From: Candidatus Corynebacterium faecipullorum
GTDB taxonomy: Bacteria > Actinomycetota > Actinomycetes > Mycobacteriales > Mycobacteriaceae
Reading direction: 5' to 3'
NCBI GenBank assembly: GCA_019114925.1
Contig: DXEO01000042.1
Coordinates: forward strand, 1 to 7,983
Length of the DNA: 7,983 bases
Part shown: positions 5,372-7,983 of the stretch, piece after piece
Position numbering within the stretch: the first letter of the stretch is position 1
How the letters are laid out: every line of letters starts with the position of its first letter
Notes under the pieces: model-generated
Seen by the model: the letters and a program-made list of their open reading frames with translations, nothing else
Told to the model about the DNA's origin: nothing
Database searches by the model: none
Translations under genes and position numbers: made by a program

Positions 5372-6427
5372 GTGGCAGATAAGAAGGCAGAGCAGAAGCC
5401 GGAGCAGCGCCAGGGCGGCCTTGGCAAGGGCTTGGCAGCGCTCATTCCGTCGGGACCGGGTGTGCCCTCCCGCAAGCCGCGCCTTGGGGATTCGGCGGCT
5501 GACATTATCCTTGGCGCTTCGACTGGCGAGGCTCACGGATCTGCACCGAAAAAGGTGCAGGGTGCGCCCACCATCCAGCAGTCTTCTGGTTCGAAGAAGC
5601 GGCAGGCCAAGCCTTCGGTGATTGGTGCGACGTACCGCGAGATCTCTGTTGGGGACATCATGCCCAACCCGAAGCAGCCGCGTTCTGTCTTCGACGAAGA
5701 TGAGCTTGCAGAGTTGGTCCACTCCATCAAGGAGTTCGGTCTGCTCCAGCCGGTCGTGGTTCGCCCCTCCGAGGAGGGCGGCTTCGAGCTCATCATGGGT
5801 GAGCGCCGCTGGCGCGCCTCCTCTAAGGCAGGGCTGGCCACCATTCCGGCCATCGTGCGCGATACCAAGGATGATGACCTCCTGCGGGATGCCCTGCTGG
5901 AGAACATTCACCGCGTCCAGCTCAACCCGCTGGAAGAAGCCCACGCCTATCAGCAGCTGCTAGAGGAATTCGGCGTGACGCAGAACGAGTTGGCTGATCG
6001 CATCGGCCGCTCTCGCCCGCAGGTGACTAACATGATTCGCTTGCTCAAGCTGCCGGTCAGCGTGCAGAAGCGCGTTGCCGCGGGCACCTTGTCCGGTGGT
6101 CATGCCCGCGCGCTGCTCGGCCTGCCGGATGCTGAAGCTATGGAGCTCATTGCCAACCGCATTGTGGCCGAGGGTCTCTCCGTGCGCGCCACGGAGGAAG
6201 CCGTCACTCTGTACAAGCGGGATGGTAAGCCGGCCGAGCCAACCAAGAAGCCTGCCGCTTCGCAGCCGCAGTTCTTTACGGACTCCGCCGAGCGTCTGGC
6301 AGATCGCTTCGACACCAAGGTCACCGTCACCATGGGCAAGCGCAAGGGCAAGATGGTCGTTGAATTCGGTGATCAGGAAGACTTTGAGCGTATTTTGGCC
6401 CTCATTGAGGGCAAGGAAAGCAGCTAG
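5372..6427 (+). CDS. parB: Chromosome partitioning protein ParB
   Basis: ParB binds parS sites, spreads as a CTP-dependent sliding clamp and stimulates ParA. The 351-residue frame shows, in order: the ParA-contacting N-terminal motif GGLGKGLAALIP (15-26); a low-complexity linker to about 85; the ParB/Srx domain from about 90, with QPR (102-104) and box II GERRWRA (143-149); ENIHRVQLNPLEEA (177-190), where Gln is more usual than H180; a helix-turn-helix, VTQNELADRIGRSRPQVTNM (202-221); and a C-terminal dimerisation domain (303-348). The GTG start has GGAAGGA (5356-5362) 9 bases upstream. No consensus parS (TGTTTCACGTGAAACA) occurs in the window, so the sites must lie nearby outside it. Confidence 0.97.
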   Translation: MADKKAEQKPEQRQGGLGKGLAALIPSGPGVPSRKPRLGDSAADIILGASTGEAHGSAPKKVQGAPTIQQSSGSKKRQAKPSVIGATYREISVGDIMPNPKQPRSVFDEDELAELVHSIKEFGLLQPVVVRPSEEGGFELIMGERRWRASSKAGLATIPAIVRDTKDDDLLRDALLENIHRVQLNPLEEAHAYQQLLEEFGVTQNELADRIGRSRPQVTNMIRLLKLPVSVQKRVAAGTLSGGHARALLGLPDAEAMELIANRIVAEGLSVRATEEAVTLYKRDGKPAEPTKKPAASQPQFFTDSAERLADRFDTKVTVTMGKRKGKMVVEFGDQEDFERILALIEGKESS

Positions 6428-6433
6428 CCCACC

Positions 6434-7009
6434 ATGTTCGTTCAGGCCGTCAAGGAAGGCATTGCTATTAACCCCTTGGCAGCTCGATCCATCTTTTGGG
6501 AAATCAAATCCGCGGTCGCTGATCCTGCCTTTGAGAAGGAAGCATGGATCAGCGCTACTCTGCTGCGTTGTGGCGAATGCGGCTTCACCGTCGGTGATGA
6601 GGCCACCGTGTTCTTTTGCCCGCCTGACCTTGCTCCCGGTGCTGCGAAGCTGCCCACCTCTCCTGTCTCGGAGGATGCTGTGCTCGTCTCCTCCCTGTTC
6701 GTGAAGTCGCACCGCGCAGCAAAGGGCTTGGAGGCGGTGCTCCTCGACGCCACAATTATGCACCTCACCTCCCGCGATGCCACTGCGCTAGAAGCATTCG
6801 GCTACCGTGATGCCCACCAGACCGAGGAGCTCCTCCGAGAGAAACCCGCTCGCATCGGCTTGCTTCCAGTGGAAACGTTGGAATCCGCCGGGTTCATGGT
6901 GGTGCGCGATCACCCCATTACCCCGCGCCTGCGCCTCGAGCTGCCCCCTGCCTTCGACCTGCTGACGGCCGCTGCGGTGGAGGACCTCCTCGCCCGCGCC
7001 CTAGCCTAG
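6434..7009 (+). CDS. GNAT-like acetyltransferase family protein next to parB, acetyl-CoA loop degenerate
   Basis: This 191-residue protein occupies the position after parB where actinobacteria carry a conserved GNAT-family protein of unknown substrate. The pattern PTSPVSEDAVLVSSLFV (74-90) followed by a helix and then DATALEAFGYRD (115-126) fits GNAT motif A and the family's EAFG mark. The pyrophosphate loop, normally like (Q/R)xxGxG, is SHRAAKGLEAVLL (92-104): the first glycine appears to be alanine and the last glutamate. A CxxC pair (C46, C49) and C62 precede it. It starts 6 bases after the parB stop without its own clear ribosome site, so it is probably in the parAB operon. Family membership is from recalled sequence patterns, and activity is uncertain. 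Confidence 0.75.
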   Translation: MFVQAVKEGIAINPLAARSIFWEIKSAVADPAFEKEAWISATLLRCGECGFTVGDEATVFFCPPDLAPGAAKLPTSPVSEDAVLVSSLFVKSHRAAKGLEAVLLDATIMHLTSRDATALEAFGYRDAHQTEELLREKPARIGLLPVETLESAGFMVVRDHPITPRLRLELPPAFDLLTAAAVEDLLARALA

Positions 7010-7020
7010 ATACAGGATGG

Positions 7021-7032
7021 TTCTAGCTAGAA
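7021..7032. repeat. Perfect 12-bp palindrome between convergent genes
   Basis: TTCTAGCTAGAA reads the same on both strands and lies 11 bases after the GNAT-like stop. It has no loop and no T-run, so it is not a good terminator. The rest of 7010-7097 has only weak pairings (for example GGGGG at 7042-7046 with CCCCC at 7084-7088 across about 37 bases). No clear intrinsic terminator separates the convergent genes. Confidence 0.4.
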
Positions 7033-7097
7033 GGTTCGTTTGGGGGCAAGGAAACCGTTTGACTGGAACTGTCTTGGACGGCACCCCCTAGGCTCCG

Positions 7098-7983
7098 TTA
7101 GGAAGAGCGCTCCGCGCGCAGCAACTCGTCGAAGCGGTAGGTGCCGGTCACGGCGGTGTCATCGTCGAGGAGGTAGAGCCGCTTGACGGAGACGACAATC
7201 GCCTCAGCGATATCATCGCGGCGATCCGGGTTGGTCAGAATAGCCACGTCCTTCGGGCTGGTCAGGTATCCCAGAACCACTTGGACCACCGGCATTTGAG
7301 TCAGGCGCAGCAGCGCCCACGTGCGGCCGTGGTTGCGGCAATTACCCAGTTCGGTACGGGCGACGATCTCACGCTGGATGAAGCCGGAGAGCGTTTCTCC
7401 GATGAGGGAAGAATTGCCGGACTCCGAACCGAAGTAGAAGGTGGCCACGCCATTAGCCTTTTCGGTAGGGTACTCGTCGCAGGCGAGCGAAATGACCAAG
7501 TCAGCACCAAAGGCATTAGCTATGTTGGCGCGATCATTGACAGAGGGATCATCGGTACGCGGGCGGGAAATAATGGTCTCCATCCCGGCGGCAATCATGC
7601 GGCCAGCAACTCGCTCGGCCAAATCCCAGAGGATTTCTTCCTCAGTGATCTCACCAAAGCGGCCCTTGACCGTGCGGCCCTTGTTGAAACCGCCCAGGCT
7701 GGGATCGATCACAACGCGCTTGCCGGCCAATTGGGGCCCTGCATTGCGGACGCGCTCACGTTCTTGGATGTTGTGCGCTGAGCCGCCGGTGATGCGCCGG
7801 CCCAAGAGGTTCAACGCGTTGATGGTCTCTGGGCCACAAATTCCGTCACTGCGAAGACCAGAGTTCAGTTGGTACTCCGCCAGTGCCGCATAGGTGCGGG
7901 CACCGAAATTGCCATCGATGCGCTCCTGGTAGAAGCCGAGCTCCTGGAGCTGTTGCTGCAACTGGGAGACATCATCGCCCACC
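7098..7983 (-). CDS. cwlM: CwlM-type peptidoglycan-binding, amidase-like protein (5' end cut by window edge)
   Basis: The frame is open from the right edge to TAA at 7100-7098, giving 294 visible residues from the edge GTG at 7982. That GTG is probably internal, because the family has further sequence before it. Residues about 1-60 are a peptidoglycan-binding repeat (LQQQLQELGFYQERIDGNFG...). Residues about 88-272 are an N-acetylmuramoyl-L-alanine amidase (Amidase_3) fold. The usual metal and catalytic positions are mostly lost: PSLGG (94-98) replaces PGHGG, SLACD (165-169) replaces SIHAN, and VVLGY (235-239) replaces VEvGF; E114 may remain. In mycobacteria CwlM is a cytoplasmic regulator of MurA controlled by PknB phosphorylation, not a hydrolase. 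The C-terminal Thr cluster (TAVTGTYRF, 276-284) lies where those phosphosites map. A similar role here is inferred. Confidence 0.88.
   Translation of the reverse strand, partial: VGDDVSQLQQQLQELGFYQERIDGNFGARTYAALAEYQLNSGLRSDGICGPETINALNLLGRRITGGSAHNIQERERVRNAGPQLAGKRVVIDPSLGGFNKGRTVKGRFGEITEEEILWDLAERVAGRMIAAGMETIISRPRTDDPSVNDRANIANAFGADLVISLACDEYPTEKANGVATFYFGSESGNSSLIGETLSGFIQREIVARTELGNCRNHGRTWALLRLTQMPVVQVVLGYLTSPKDVAILTNPDRRDDIAEAIVVSVKRLYLLDDDTAVTGTYRFDELLRAERSS

Noticed and set aside
5192..5944. 250-codon minus-strand open frame across parA/parB, and a 267-codon one at 5960-6763
   Set aside because: Both are long antisense shadows caused by high GC content. The plus-strand parA, parB and GNAT-like frames carry clear motifs.
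7042..7088. GGGGG...CCCCC pairing as a bidirectional terminator
   Set aside because: Only five base pairs across a loop of about 37 bases and no T-run on either side.
7281..7781. 166-codon plus-strand open frame within cwlM
   Set aside because: It is a shadow of the amidase domain, whose frame is recognisable on the minus strand.

Overview
The window is the chromosomal replication-origin neighbourhood of a high-GC Gram-positive bacterium, most likely a Corynebacterium. Three things suggest this: the gene order dnaA | oriC | rpmH-rnpA-yidD-yidC-rsmG-parA-parB-(GNAT)-cwlM, the actinobacterial style of the proteins (short YidC with a basic tail, ParA/ParB, a CwlM-type amidase-like protein), and frequent GTG starts. 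No species can be named from the sequence alone.

Layout. Positions 1-1274 hold the minus-strand dnaA, cut by the left edge so that its C-terminal DNA-binding domain is missing. Positions 1275-2072 are a gene-free stretch of about 800 bases that is the likely oriC. It has a cluster of DnaA boxes at 1502-1646, including two head-to-head pairs. It also holds the dnaA leader on the left, with several inverted repeats and a plausible promoter, and the rpmH leader on the right, with a long hairpin and two small hairpins sharing the same TCAG loop. Positions 2073-4506 carry a tightly packed plus-strand run: rpmH (L34, only 47 residues), rnpA (RNase P protein), yidD, yidC (membrane insertase) and rsmG (16S rRNA methyltransferase). 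Positions 4517-7009 continue with parA, parB and a GNAT-like gene. From 7098 to the right edge lies the 3' part of a convergent minus-strand gene, a CwlM-type protein.

How the genes work together. DnaA binds the boxes to start replication, and ParA/ParB segregate the new origins. rpmH, rnpA and rsmG serve ribosome and tRNA production. YidD and YidC serve membrane-protein insertion. CwlM links the region to cell-wall synthesis control.

This is mostly a conserved core locus; I see no mobile element, CRISPR array or defence system. The points most worth a second look are these: (1) the amidase fold of the CwlM protein lacks three of the four expected zinc/catalytic residues, so it looks like a pseudoenzyme; (2) the paired DnaA-box palindromes; (3) the structured rpmH leader; (4) a lysine in YidC where the groove arginine is expected; (5) a degenerate acetyl-CoA loop in the GNAT-like protein.
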